A stretch of 64,000 nt of DNA, from positions 3,952,001 through 4,016,000 of the forward strand of contig JAZGTH010000002.1 of assembly GCA_036877525.1 (NCBI GenBank), in the 5' to 3' direction. The number at the start of each line of letters is the position of its first letter. Position 1 is the first letter of the stretch. The position numbers and the translations under genes were made by a program. The notes under the pieces were generated by a model. It saw nothing but the letters and a program-made list of their open reading frames with translations, searched no databases and was not told the origin of the DNA. This stretch comes from Chromobotia macracanthus (lineage: Eukaryota; Chordata; Actinopteri; Cypriniformes; Botiidae). Positions 25,441 through 38,800 of this stretch are shown one piece after another.

Positions 25441-27575
25441 AAATTTAAAGTTAATTACTCACAAGCTATTCAAAAAGTGTCAATCTTAATGCTGCCCTTT
25501 TAATAAATTCCTGACTGTATAATGTACTGCAAAATCAGATCGATCCAGATTGTGTGGGCCGGGAATTTAAATTTTGATCTAATCCAGTTTTGATACTTAA
25601 AGCATTTAAATACTTTGGCCACAGATTACGATACTGTAGTTTGAAAACACATTTTAGCATATGTTTACATTCACAACAGGCTTAAGTAAAGAGTTTGGTC
25701 ATGGTTTTAAACCATACTTTTAACTTCTAGACCTTTTGAATCTGCCTCAGAGGGAAGGAAAGATTTGGAGGGGAAGCTGTGTGAGGTAAAAATAGACATT
25801 GTTTGGTGGACTGGGAAAGTGAAAGTATTTGAGTCTCAAAAAAAGCAGGTTTTTAGGGGAGTCTATGTTTCCATGTTGACATTTTTTGTCATTTGCCAAA
25901 GGCCATTAGTTTCTTTTGCTTCCGGAAACTGACATGAATGGAAGGAAACTTGAGGACCTCCACACATGGAAAACTGGCAAAATGTGTATTTACTTGTTCA
26001 TTGACCATTCACTGCTGAACCTCTTGTTGTTCTGATTCATTAATAAGGCTCAAATAAATTCCTTCCACTTGGCACAAATTGTCGTGTGTATTAAGCTGCT
26101 GTTTCTCAACAAGTCTGACCTGCAGCTATTAGCTAATTTTGTCATTATCAGATTGCTGCTATTCCATGTAAACTACCAAAGAACACCTCACATTCCTCCA
26201 CAACAAAAGCTCTCAAGTTCAGTAAACTGGCATTACTGGTTCTTATTGGTCAAATGACACTAGCAACTTTCCCTGCTCTTGCATGTTTTTATAATGACCA
26301 GACTGCTAACTAACAATGACTAATAATCAGCTAACAATGACTGCACCTCTCATTATTTACTAATGGGACATAAGCATGCACACTGCTATGACAATGACTA
26401 GGATAAACCTAAATACCTCAGAAATGTATCAAGTGTGGTTTATAAACAATTAACAGGAACTAGTTTCTTCTTAAAAGTTTATAAGAAGAATGAATGAAAT
26501 GATGCTTGTAAATGTACGAATGTTTAACTAAAAAAAAATTATGTAACAATTAATTTGCCAAAAACCGAAACCAAATATTCTGGGTTCTATTTAGTTGAAA
26601 CAGTCTTTACAGTTTTTATGAAAACTTCTTTCAGAATTGTTGCAGGCTACATGCTCCTCCAATTAAAGTAGTTCAAAAAAGCTGGTACATGCATAAATAC
26701 ACAGCTTTATATAAATAGTTATCCATGTTAAAATGACCTCATAATAAAATTCAAACTGATGTCTGGAAACATATGTACCTTATTATGTACTGCCTGAGAT
26801 TTTGCATTGGGCTGTCACTGTCTGCACAACACATTGGGCAGACAAGTGCAACAACAGGGAACACTATTAATCAACCAGTATCCAAGTCAAAATAATGAAA
26901 ACGCTTCAGGTTCCAGACAACTGTCTACAAGCCTGTAATCTCAGGACAAACGTACATTTTGCTTTACACTGTTTACACTTGCATGCAAACATATGCACAC
27001 ACAGAATTCTAAGCAGAAAGTGACTGGAAACAATAAGCCAAAGAACTTCCACAAAGTTACAGCCCTTTAACATCCAAGGGGTTGTAAGTGTTTGTGAATG
27101 AGAGAACATACAAGCTCTTTCTTCTTTGTAAGGTATATTGGCATTGGTTTTAAATTTGAGAAGGTCAGAGGATTTCTGTGGAAAAAGCTAGTGAAACCTG
27201 AAGTGGCATATTTCACCACTAACCATTATAGAGTCAGTCTGACAACGTTAAAAAAAAAACTGTAAGAACCTCACTAAACCAGTAAAGAACATGTCAACAT
27301 CATATTTCACTACAAAAAAAGTATTATGACAAAACTTAAACCTACTTTTTGGACAAATGTTTAACTGTGACAATTTTATAATAAAGCTAAAATCTTTCTA
27401 TTGTGAGTTTGTCAGAAATTCTTAATTATGTACAGTAAGATGTACACATTAAAATTATATAATTGCAGTAGTCTTAAAACAAAATCATTATGAATTACAA
27501 GCAATACACCACATATAACCAGAATGTATAAACACTTCAAAATTTAAAAACATTTTATCGATAAGAGAAGAGAGT

Positions 27576-27612
27576 GCTTTGGATAAAAGCATCTGTTAAA
27601 TTAATGAATGTA
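27576..27612 (+). repeat. SINE tail fragment
   Basis: TGCTTTGGATAAAAGCATCT matches the common teleost SINE tail. Confidence 0.45.
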
Positions 27613-30159
27613 CAATGTATTGACGTGCTTTGTGAGATACGCCCACCTACAGTACCTAAACGATTATAGTTTACATTTTTAACAGCTACTGTACTTCTGT
27701 CTTTGCTGTACTGTAAGTAAAGACCAAACAGTAAGGTCAGCCAGAAAGCTCTCAAACTGTAAATGGAAGCAAATAAGAATATTCCAAATGAAAAGATGCC
27801 CTTGCTATTTAATTTATACTTCATTACTTTTTTTGTCAGAAGAAATGTCAGAGGTTTAGGTATTACAGTATTTATTGCTCCTGTAACTGCCTATTCTAGA
27901 GACACCAACAACATATCCAAGGTTCAAACTGTGCCATTTTCTTCTGTTTGTATTATTCCAAAAACAGTTCCTCACCTTTAGGCAAATATGGCAGAGTTTA
28001 ACCAAGGTAAGTGTTGTCTGTCACACACTTCCCTGGGGGTTAACTCTGGAGCTGTTAAAAAAGCTTTGTGAAAAGTGAAATTTCATGCCAAATCTACTTT
28101 ATAGTTCTGTGGGAAAGTTATTATATCACAAGCAGTTATATAACAGTTATGAATGAAGTGAACGTCTGGAGTGTGTGTCTACACAGGGCTTTCTAAACAT
28201 TGCCCTTATCACAAGACTGGTTCTTGAGTGCATTTGTGCTTTTATTAAATGTTTCAGACTACATTTGACCAAATCTGGTAGAAGATGTGACCATGTTCCA
28301 GCAGTACACAAGCTGACATGATTAAAACTACAGATGTGGCCATGTGCATGGAATTTCTGCATAACTATTCACACACACCTCAAAGTCATGCAGTAGCTCT
28401 AAAACAGCCAGGACTGTTCCACATCTCCTTCCTCTTTGACTACAGAGGAAATCACACAGACACAGTAAAGAAAGCAGCATCAAGACAGTTAAACAGTTAA
28501 TCAAATAGACTCAATAAACTTGGCTTGAATGACTTTGAACATGAAAATGTATAGATAACAATGCAACCATAGCCACAAGTGGAAATCATAGGGTCCAAGC
28601 ACACCAACATCATACAGTGAAATAAACTTACATTAAAGCACTTACATCACAATGCAGTTACTTTTACCTTTTAACAAATTGATACGGTGACACAGACACA
28701 TACCAAGTTTAGTTTCAGTCTGCCAAAGCATTGCGAAGATATAGCCTGACATCTACTTTGCTGTGTTTGATACATACAAAGGTTCATGTGAGGACAAAGC
28801 CTGAGTTCAAAAGCACATAACTGCATTCAAAATGGCAGAAATGAAGTACAGCTGACTATGGTAAATTTGGTATTATTAGTTAAAAGAGAACTGTCACATG
28901 ATGATAGGCCAAATAATTCAAATGTTGTTTAAGCATGTTTTGACCAATAGGAGGTGCTGACTCGTATCTTTGCAGCTACCCTGGGGGCATGTTAAATGTA
29001 CCACAACACAATAATTCTGAAATTTCCTGTAGATGCTTGCCACAAATTATTTAATCAGGGTGTGTTCTGAAGTTTCAGGTTAAACATTATTGGCTTATTT
29101 GTAAATGCATTTTAGGGCCAAAGGTTTGTATTAAGCATTGCAACACAAGTGTCATGACTCGTCATGTACAAATCCCATGAGCTGCATAACAACAAATACA
29201 GACACCTAGCACACAGCCATGCTGCACACCCTACACCCAAACCTATTGAACATGCTGTGCTGTTTCTCACATCCACTCCCATGTGTGAGCTTACCACAGT
29301 CACACCTGCCCAACACACCCAGGCGGTGGTAATGCAACAGCAACACCAACCTCTCCCTTTTCTGATGAAAATACCACAGAATAAAACATTCCCCACATTC
29401 TCAATGCGTCAGCCAGTCAACCCTGAACAGCCAGTCAACCCCACTTTCAGCAATGAGGAAATGTGGTACAACCACAGAAAAACAATGAGTGGAGAATGAA
29501 CAATAGAGAATGGAGTGACCTCTGCCAATAAAGGATGGTGTGTTGGTGCCTCAAAAAGATTTGCTGAATGAATCATTAAAATCACATTCCAGTGGAGGCC
29601 AATTCTGAGGAGTGTTCAGTCTTTGGTATTTATAACTTTATGACACAAGCTGCATAAAGCAATTCACTCAACCATCTTGTTTGATTTGTTCTGTCATGGA
29701 AACAGAATGAAATATTATGGTCATGACTCAAGAACAGGAGGAATTCACAAGCTCTTCGTTTTGACAAGTATGATATGTTCCCCACAGGCTTTGAAGAGAA
29801 GCAGACTCAATGTCACAAAAGTTTTCAGCAAACAAATCCAACATAGGAATTTGTTATTGGGCTTCTATGGTGGTCCTATGATTTTCACATAATGGTATAC
29901 TGTTAAACTAGTATGGCAACAATATATTCAAATGTTCCCGCTTTATTTAATTGGAATTGCTTTATAATGTACTCAAAGCAGATTTTGTTCTCAAGAAATG
30001 GATAAATGTTCTCATCTCACTCATGCTTAGTTAGGGTGGTCTCCAGAGCACTGTTGTGTGATTACTATGGTGTTCTGTTGTATAGTGTTATTTGGGTTTT
30101 CTGGTTGGTTGTTAGGGTGTGGCTAGGTGGATGCAAGGGTATTCAAGTCAAGAGAGTCA

Positions 30160-30545
30160 ATATTAAAGGTTATGTCCACCCCAAAATGAAATTTCCTGAT
30201 AATTTACTCACTCATGTCATTCAAAAGCTTTGTCTTTCTTTCCTCAGCCAACGACAAATTAAGGTTCTTAAGGAAAACATTCCAGGATTTTTCTCAATCT
30301 AATGCAATTCAACATTCACAGCTGTTTTGAAGGTCCAAAATAAAGTTTAAATGCAGCTTCAAATGGCTCCACTCAACGAGCCGGTGAGTAAGTTTATCTA
30401 GTGAAAAGATCAATCATTTTTAGAAAACAAAAAAAATTTATATACTTTTACTACAAATGTTTGCCTTGGTCTGGCTCTACAATGCGTGTCCCGATCCCAC
30501 GTCTTACGCTAATCATGTTGGAAAGGTTTATGTATTTAATGTACA
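30160..30545 (+). repeat. interspersed cyprinid-type repeat
   Basis: TTAAAGGTTATGTCCACCCC, GATAATTTACTCACTCATGT, AAACATTCCAGGATTTTTCT and TCTAGTGAAAAGATCAATCA occur in the order I recall for a common cyprinid repeat. Ends are approximate. Confidence 0.55.
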
Positions 30546-31879
30546 TACAGTGTCTGAATATTCAAATATTAAATACTGAAAACAAAATTATTTTAACCAA
30601 CTAAATGAGTTGGATAGGAGAAAAAAATCTGCCTAAGCCTGTGATCTACTGGTCTCTAGATATGGCTCTGGATTCTGCTTCAATGGGATGTTTCCACCCG
30701 TTTTATTGTCCATTAGGTAAAAATGGATAAATCTCCACATTTCTCCTCAACAAGCTGCATGATTTTTATGTCCTCTGAAAACAGTGCAAGACAAATGACA
30801 GGTTTTCCTGAAGTTCATTATTGTAAAAAAGAACAATTGTGTTATTGACCAATAATCTCCCAACATTATAGATGCAGTCTTAATCAAATTCATGTCTCTC
30901 CTGTGAGCTTTCTGGGCACTGTTTTGCTCCAAATTGGTTAGGTCTATATTATGCACACACAGGCATAAATTCTGAGCATCTGAACTGATTGGATGTCAAC
31001 AATGAGCTGTGGTTAACACTTTATGCCTGCTTTTGCAGAGGACATGGTTAAAAGTTACAAGCTTGCAATGATTTATGCTAAAGCGCATTAAATCTCAGAC
31101 CTCCATTACAACACCGAAAACGTTGGGTGGAACTAGCACAGAAGAGAGAAACTTTGGTGCAGTCAAACCATCATTATAAACTCTGTTATCTTGTTTTCTA
31201 CCTTTATCTAAGACCACATACAGCTCTGTGCTAAAAACCTTCTTTTAACTGCTGCAAAACAGAGAGATGAGAGCATACAGGAAATGTGATAAGACAGACA
31301 GACAACCACTAACAAGATACCACGCTGTGAGCTCAAACGAGAGGGAAAGAGCATCAGAATATGCTTAAAAGAAACTCAAACAGACAACCACTCATTCTCA
31401 ACAATTATATCAGACTGCACAGATTAGAAAGGGCCCTGGAAAACAAATGGCTCATCTAAAGCATTGACAACCACAGGAGGGCAATTGACAGCCTTGATTA
31501 ACAAAACACAGAGTAAAATACATAATGTGTCGTTCATAATCAGCAGTTGAAAAGAGATCAAATCAAGAGCATAACATTTCCTGCATAATTTAACATGTGG
31601 CTCAAATTTGTGCTTTATCATGGAAGGAACCCCGACATTTTACAGATGATCAAAACATGCAGTATCCAAAACACTGTCTTTATAAAGGTCGGTTTGCAAC
31701 CATCAGAACAAGTTTCAACAATTATTGCTTTGTTCAATGTTCTTTTGCTCAGTATTACATGGCTTGGCATATATGGCTCTATGCAGCTGCTATCTTGTAC
31801 AGATGACAGGGTCCAACTGATGAATAATGCCCATATGGAACATGCATGCGCAGAACAGATCTTTATTCCACACTAGAAC

Positions 31880-32020
31880 ATTTACACATTTAAATGTATG
31901 CATACAAAGCGACAGTGTATCCAAGGTATACATTTTATCAGTACGTGTTCTTTAAATTCAAACCCACAACTCTACTAATGCACTGCTAATGCAATGCTCT
32001 ACCAACTGAGCTACAGAAAC
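31880..32020 (-). mobile_element. HAmo-like tRNA-derived SINE
   Basis: On the minus strand, TGTAGCTCAGTTGGTAGAGC, a B-box-like GTTGTGGGTTTGAA and a diverged tail; about 140 bp. Confidence 0.8.
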
Positions 32021-33225
32021 ACTAGTCATTCACAAAGTTCCACACATGACCCGCCCCCTGCATCAAATAATTCGGTAATTTTATGTATTAGTGACCAATT
32101 AATACGAAGGAGAAGAAAACATATCACCTGAGTGCAACAACTGTTGGAAATATAACATTTGTAAGTACTATATCTTTTAGCACTCTGAATTTATCTGGAC
32201 AAAGAGAAATACTTGTGTATTGGGGTGATTAAAGTAGGACAGGAGAGCAGGGAAGGTGAATAAAGGGATGAGAGAGAAGAGAATTACAGATGGAAACAAA
32301 ACAGAGGTATAATAGCATCTCTGCTCTCTGTCAAGCTCTCAGTGGGTTTTGTCTTCACATGGACATGTGAGCAGATACACATGGCTGGCTTTTTTCTTCC
32401 AATTCAAAAGAACTGCTCAGTCATCATTTACATTCAACAGTATCCAGCCTCAAAACTACTGCTCACTGTACTGGGGTCGGCAGAGAGTTTGATGTGTCTG
32501 TACAATACATGAGAAACTGGTAGAAATTGTGTTGGCAACAATTTATGTTGTGTAGAGATGCAATAACCTTTCACATTATTCTGTGTAACTGAATTGAAAA
32601 CGCTGCAGTTTTTCTCTGGGCAAAAGCACACCCTAAAACTACATCAACTTTAGAAAAAGACTATTTAAATGTTTGCAACAAACATGAATAAGTCAAGCAT
32701 CCAATTAATCAAAATTTATTAATTAATTTGTTAATTTATTTATAATTTATATAAATTAGGGTCTCTCAAAACCTTTTCAGCTACCCACTTAGTAGTAAGT
32801 AATTTTTAGTTTGCATTCTAGCATTTTCATGCATCCCAGACATCAAAAACTTTCAAAAGGGTTGCAGGCAGCAGTAGGTATTAGCGCACGCAGCAAATAG
32901 ACTTGATATAAAACCAGCGAACACTTTATTTGTTAAGTGTCTCTTTGAAAAGTGCACTTGGGTTATAAAGATATCTAGGCGTACTATTCTTGTGGACGTG
33001 TCTTAAGGTTCACCCAGGTTTTACGTAGGATAACATTTGGCATCTAATGACTTTTTAAAGTAACAGTGAAGGGTAAAAGGATGCTATTACCACCGTCATC
33101 ATGACTCTCAAATCAAAACGGTTGATTTTTTTTCTTATAAACAAATACAGAAGCTCATTAACAACCTCACTTAAAGTACATTAAGTCCTGAAGCCGCTAT
33201 TAAATAGATGAAATTGATCGCTCAC

Positions 33226-33300
33226 CTGGATAAAGCAGTCGGCGTGCAGTTAAGAGTAATCACACCGCCCGGACTGTCACCTGTGAGGATGACGTCGACG
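33226..33300 (-). promoter_or_regulatory. pdlim2 promoter region and probable noncoding first exon
   Basis: A strong donor, TATCCAG|gtgagc, sits at 33226/33225, just inside a CpG-containing block. Upstream (to the right) is a palindromic pair of CRE half sites at 33290-33303, and no TATA box is evident. The next exon with a matching 5' UTR acceptor is at 21962, so this would be the 5' UTR exon of pdlim2. The transcription start is not defined by sequence; the right boundary given is approximate. Confidence 0.55.
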
Positions 33301-33303
33301 TCA
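33290..33303. promoter_or_regulatory. palindromic double CRE/ATF site
   Basis: TGACGTCGACGTCA is a perfect 14-bp palindrome containing two overlapping-type TGACGTC elements, a CREB/ATF binding motif. It lies about 65 bp upstream of the proposed first-exon donor. Confidence 0.6.
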
Positions 33304-33547
33304 CGCACGCTATCTGCGCGAGCAAATAAAGGTATCGCCACTCTTCTTTCGAAATGTCACTCACGCTCTTTCTCCTCACGCTAACCTGCTCGAGATATTT
33401 TAGTGCGTCAGTTTTTAGGCAGCGCGGTACATGTGACTCAATTTCCACACCGCCCAGATTTCTTTCAAACTTTTCCCGTGAACGTTATCCGATGTGGGAG
33501 ATGGCAGAGCATCATCTGAACACTCCTCGCTCGCGGAGCTCAAATGC

Positions 33548-33553
33548 CACGTG
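33548..33553. promoter_or_regulatory. CACGTG E-box in CpG block
   Basis: A canonical palindromic E-box in the GC-rich block upstream of pdlim2. A six-base motif, so chance is possible. Confidence 0.3.
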
Positions 33554-34114
33554 TTGCTGTCAAAATAAAGGCTGCGGGGTGGGCAGCGAGGGTGGCACTC
33601 AGGGCGTGCCCGTTTGGGTGGCTGAAACAGAAGAACGATTTTAACGCCAAAGCAAATAGTAAAAGGCGCTCAGTGCACCACCTGCAGACGTTACGTAGGT
33701 CCGCCTACATAGATCAGAGTACAAATATTCATACAATTTACAAAATCTAAATGTACAAAATTTAATTTAATATTTTTTGATGCTTTTAAATCATAATTGT
33801 ACGAGACAATTGAAAGTGAACTTTTTCTGATTTCTGCTTTTTTGCTTATTTAGGTAAGTCTGGCACAATTGTACATATTTTCTATATTTGACATAACATT
33901 TTTGTAACATTAACAGGCTTTTACTCAGACCTGTGCAGATCTCATATGTTCAGTCTAAATCAATCTGCAACAGCCATATATAATATGTTATATACCATAT
34001 AATTAAACAGTCTGCATAAACTGAGAGGTTAAAGAAAGTTGTTTTCCGTGTGTTTAAGTTAATGCATTATGAGCCATCTCAGAAAGAAATTTGTCTTTAA
34101 ATCCTTGTCAAACG

Positions 34115-34120
34115 TTTATT
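34115..34120 (-). promoter_or_regulatory. candidate sorbs3 polyadenylation signal
   Basis: This is the first AATAAA I find on the minus strand after the sorbs3 stop, about 1.6 kb downstream. It would define a 3' UTR of that length. The call rests on the hexamer alone. Confidence 0.35.
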
Positions 34121-34257
34121 ATTTCACTTATTTTAGTATGTGTGTTGACTCATGACAGACAGCTTATGACAATGGAATTTATATAGTCCATGTTGTGACA
34201 TATTTAGCCTTCAGCTTGGACTTTACAGTATGTACAAAGAATATAAATGAATACACT

Positions 34258-34313
34258 GAGAGTGTGCTTTGGATAAAGGTGCCTGCCAAATGCATAAAAT
34301 ACATGTAAATGTA
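34258..34313 (+). repeat. SINE tail fragment
   Basis: TGCTTTGGATAAAGGTGCCT, GCCAAATGCATAAA and ATGTAAATGTA match the tail of the HAmo-like SINEs; the head is gone. Confidence 0.6.
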
Positions 34314-35721
34314 GATGTACTGTAAATAGATTCAATAGATTGAATTAGGCTTTTTGAGAAAGTAACAACAAACAGTTTTTTCATCACTTCTTTATCAAAA
34401 TCTGTGAGTACATTTGCAATACACTTTGTGATCAATAAAAATATATTATCTTTTTTCCATTTTTGATAACTGTGCAATAATGATCCACTAATCTGTACAA
34501 CAAAATGCAATCAGCTATTTCAGTTTTCGGAAAATTAAAAACCAGAAGTTGATAAGTAGATTATGGAATTCAAATCAATAGAATATGGCATTTTTTTTTT
34601 GAGAAGTCCTCAGGTTCCTGCATTTCATCCAGTGCAAATACATTTTGACATAATCACAAGCTGACTTTGCTTTATAAAGAAGTTAAGGGTCATCAATCTT
34701 TTTTTATAAAATTTTGTGGTTTCACCAGTCATTCTCTCTCAAATCAAGATCCATAATTCATAAACAAATTCATAAATTAGCGTAATCATTTGAATTGAAT
34801 ATCATATTGAATGAATTTAGTGTTAGATTCCAAGACCAGACTTAACCTAGTTTGGCTGTAACCCACCTCAAGATTTCAAACCAAATTGTTTTTACTGAGC
34901 AGAAGACTTACCCATGCAGAAGTAGTTCAAAAACACTGTTACAACACTTTCTCTGCCTTACACCGTTAGAATACATGCTGACTTTGTTACAGAATAAAAG
35001 TGAACACTACACAAACAGACTTTTTTTTAACGCTTTTTAAGACATCTGCATGAAATGCTTGCAGACACTCGCTAATCATTGTGGTTGTGTTTATAATATG
35101 AAGTGGTGGACAGCTAAGCCAGCTCAAAAAGCAAATCACAACTATGTCCATTTAAAAAATGGTCAGTTTGATAATGTCTTACATTCAAACATGAGCTCTG
35201 TTTCCTCATGATTTGTAGATTTCATGGGCATTGCTGTTACAAATCTGAAAGAAAAATGAGATAAACTTTTCAAATATAGGGTTAAAATTCCTCTCCCCAA
35301 AACATTGTTTAAAACAATTTGTGGAAATTCTAAAGTCCAAAAGCTAGTGTCTGGTGCTTTCAGCTGAAACCTTAGCATCTTCAAAGCATCTTCAAAGCAT
35401 GCAGTGATGATGTGAAATCTATTCTTAAAAATGTGAGTAGTCATATTGTGACAAACCCTTCTGTGTCCAAAGTCTGTAGAAGTCTGTAAAAGTTACCATG
35501 GTATCAAAGGCACCATAGTAACAAGGTGAAGAGTGCACATGCATACCTGCTTTGTGGATAAAGTGTAGGATGTGAGGATAGACTGAAATGTTTGTGTGTA
35601 TACTTGTATATGAGTGTGAAGAGGGGCTTTAGTTTAAAGAAACAGTACAGACTGCATATTGCATTGATTAATGGTGGAACCTGTAGTGACAGTGGCTGTG
35701 CTTGCAAAAATCAAGAACTTG

Positions 35722-35804
35722 CTAAGAAGAAATTGTGGGAGCTTCTACTGGTGCAACATAGTTGCCAGGAAATGTTCCAAGGGCTTGTGTCCGTTCAGAC
35801 GTAC
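35722..35804 (-). CDS. sorbs3: sorbs3 last coding exon
   Basis: 83 nt, phase 1 in: TSERTQALGTFPGNYVAPVE then APTISS and a TAG stop at 35724-35722. GTFPGNYVAPV is the end of SH3-3. Compared with human vinexin, which ends at APV, there is a short extra tail. Acceptor ctcttag|GT. Confidence 0.96.
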
Positions 35805-38800
35805 CTAAGAGAAAAATCAAATCTGTTAACATAAAAAAATACAGTTATGCAAAGAAACTATCCCTTTACTAACCTACAAAAACTCTTATACACTAAATTA
35901 CAGTGTTCATTGGATGCCCTTATGTAGCTGAACTAACAGAAATGTGCTGTAATGTCAAAATTGGCCAATAGAGGGCAGCAAAAGAAAGATCTTTGTATGT
36001 ATACCACAACGTTCGCAGTCTGAGGCTGCTTTTATACCTTTTTTCTAGGTTACCAGGATATAAACCTAAGCATATATACCCAAATGTTCAAAAGCAGAAC
36101 TGTGTAATCTGTTTATTCTCTGTGTTATTATCCTATGAAATAATCTCTACATTATGATTGTAGGTCTACACACATTTCATTTACACAGAGTTCATCTGGG
36201 ATTTTTAGTGTAGCAAGTCAGACTGAGTGAGACTAAAGCCACAATGTCAGTTTCACAATGAGAAAAAAAATGTTTACTGTAAATCATCAAGTGACAGAAA
36301 ATATTATGATATATCATTGACTGTCACAGTCATCAAGAGCCATTACCTACAAACCAGCCATCATCACATTTCTCTATCACCTGTACGATGTCTCCCTCTC
36401 TCAATTCCAGCTCATCTCCATTCTGCGGTTTATAATTGTAAACCGCTTTATACCTGCATGAATCACCAAATTAGTAGATGTCAGTTGTATTTGTATTGTT
36501 TATTTGCATTATGTAGGTCAACAGTACTGTAAGGTACTCACGGTTGGCGTGTAATGTCTGTAGAAGTCATTTTTACAGGAGACTGTGATGAGAAAGGAAT
36601 CTTAACATGGGATTTTGGCTTTGAAGATTGTGTTCCAGGCCCATCCTAAAAATTTTATTTTAAATAAAATTAATATTTAGAATATTTGCAGCCATTCTCT
36701 CCTATTTTTTATCTATAGAGCAAGTTGGTGAATGTACAGTGAGGTCTAACAAAATATATAATTTTGTCTAGATGTTATATGTTCTTTCTTTGCATGAATC
36801 AATATATTAATCTAGATGTTTTGTGTATATACGTCATGATCTTTCTTTATATGAACCAACATATTATGTTGAGTTCTTTATGCTGACCTGTGTGGTGTAC
36901 TGTGTGTTATGGTTGGTGTTCACCGGCAGTCCTGGGCCCTGGGAAGATGTTAGCACATGATTGGCTGGTGACACAGGTGTTCTGGTGTCTGTGTCCAATG
37001 GGATGTGAGAGTGCAGGACTTCACTCCAGTTGCCCATGGTGGATGAAGTGATGCTGGGTGAATAAAGGATGTGGCTGGATGGCTGTTTTGGGGAGGTGGG
37101 CTGTGCAGGTGATGGAGGAGAGCGTGACTGGCTGCAGTGTTTGTGAGGTGAAAGCTGGGGTTCAGGGGACCGTGAGGAGGTAGACAGAGGGGAGTGCTGT
37201 GGCTGTCCAGGGCTGAGAGGCTCTGAGGTAGCAGTGGGTGAGAGGGAGGAGGGAAAATCATCACAAGTTTTAGTGCGGGGCATTTTGTTGACCTGGACGT
37301 AGTTAATGGGAAAGATTCCACTACGATTGGTGCCGGAGATACGACCCTCCAACCAGTAATCATCAATACACCGGATTATGGAGATCACTTCACCCTAAAT
37401 CAGAGACAATCAAGAGAACAAAAAATGGGAGGTAAAGGAAATGTCCAAAGGGCATTTGTTTTACACTCTTACATTAATCTTGCAGTTGTTTTGTACAAAA
37501 TACCAAAGCATTTACACAAGAATATTTTATTCTGATTAATCAATTATGGCATTTTGTGGACATATATTTTTGTACAATGACGTCTAAACTGTAAAATTGC
37601 TTATTGTCCCAGGCAACTGATTTCCTATATAGTTTCATGTTTCTTTGCCATTTCCATGGCTTCTTTATTTTCAAATAATAAACTAAAATTTGTATGTAAT
37701 TTACTTGTATTTTATTTTATTTATTTGTTAAGTAGATGTGTACTAAGTGGGATAATGTAGAGTTAAATGCAGATTGTCGCAAAATAAACCCCTCAGATGT
37801 TATATAAAATGGTGCTGATTACTAGGATTATTTTGTAATAATAACCATTTAACTGTAGATTGTTCTTGTTACCTGTTAAATAGCAAAATGACTGATATTT
37901 ATGGCACCTTTCTAAAGGAAAGTTCCACAGGAAGATCTGCATTGAAGTTGAACAAGGCTACTGCTTCTCCATATTCCAGCACCTGGATGGTGGGTGATTT
38001 TATTGGAGTTGGTTTCTCCGTTGGAGGAATAATCTATAAAGAAGACAAAGAGGTTATTATGACAAAAAAAACACTGTGTTTCAAAACCTCTACATATACA
38101 GACATACCTCCACATAGCTGGTGGGGAAAATTCCCACTCTCCCATGATGCTCTCCTTCATACCAGTTGGCATCCACCTGCCGGTGTATGTACACTATGTC
38201 ACCTTTCTGTAAGGTCAGCTCTCTATGGATGAGAGATCAAAGATCATAACAGTGATTGTTCTAGAAGACAAGGTGTGTAAATATATGGTAAATGTATATT
38301 AAAAGCAAAAGTGTATAACTTTGGTCACCAAAAAAATCCTGTTGATCAGATAAGTGATCATGACACTGGTCAGGACACTGACACAGACAGAGCAATGTTT
38401 GCATAGAGCCATAGAGCTACACTGTTTACACTTATAGATGTTTAAACCTATATGCTTATATATTAATCTGGGATGGGGAAATATTTTAACAATAAATAAA
38501 AATTCCATACATCACTTTTACAATATAATACTGCAAATCATGCATTTTGTAATATTTGTACTGGGCAAACTTTTTTATTATTATAATTTTGTTATTATCA
38601 TAATTTTATTATTTTTTTAATTTATTTTTTCAGTCTGCATTCAAAAAGGGTTTATGGATCAGAACCCAATAATAATTCCACAGTAACAAAAATAGCTATA
38701 CTCTTGGATTCTTACATAACTTTCATGCTCTGTTTTTGAAGACATTTTTGTGTTTATGTCAGTGAGTAAGTTGTGAGTTTGCACCTACTTTGGTGACTGC

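Larger units (their letters stand above)
21963..33225 (-). other. pdlim2 intron 1
   Basis: An intron of about 11 kb between the proposed noncoding exon 1 and the PDZ start exon. It holds two AC microsatellites, two tRNA-derived SINEs, a homopolymer artefact block, and an interspersed repeat at 30160-30545. No coding exon is evident. Confidence 0.5.
33227..35721. other. sorbs3-pdlim2 intergenic stretch
   Basis: No coding exon recognised. The right part is probably sorbs3 3' UTR. The left 450 bases (33230-33700) are GC- and CpG-richer than the surroundings and hold the pdlim2 promoter candidates. Between them lies AT-rich sequence and a SINE tail fragment near 34258. Confidence 0.6.

Noticed and set aside
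36950..37366. Alternative minus-strand frame of 138 codons over the long sorbs3 exon
   Set aside because: Out-of-frame shadow; the other frame carries the SH3 domain and joins both neighbours in phase.
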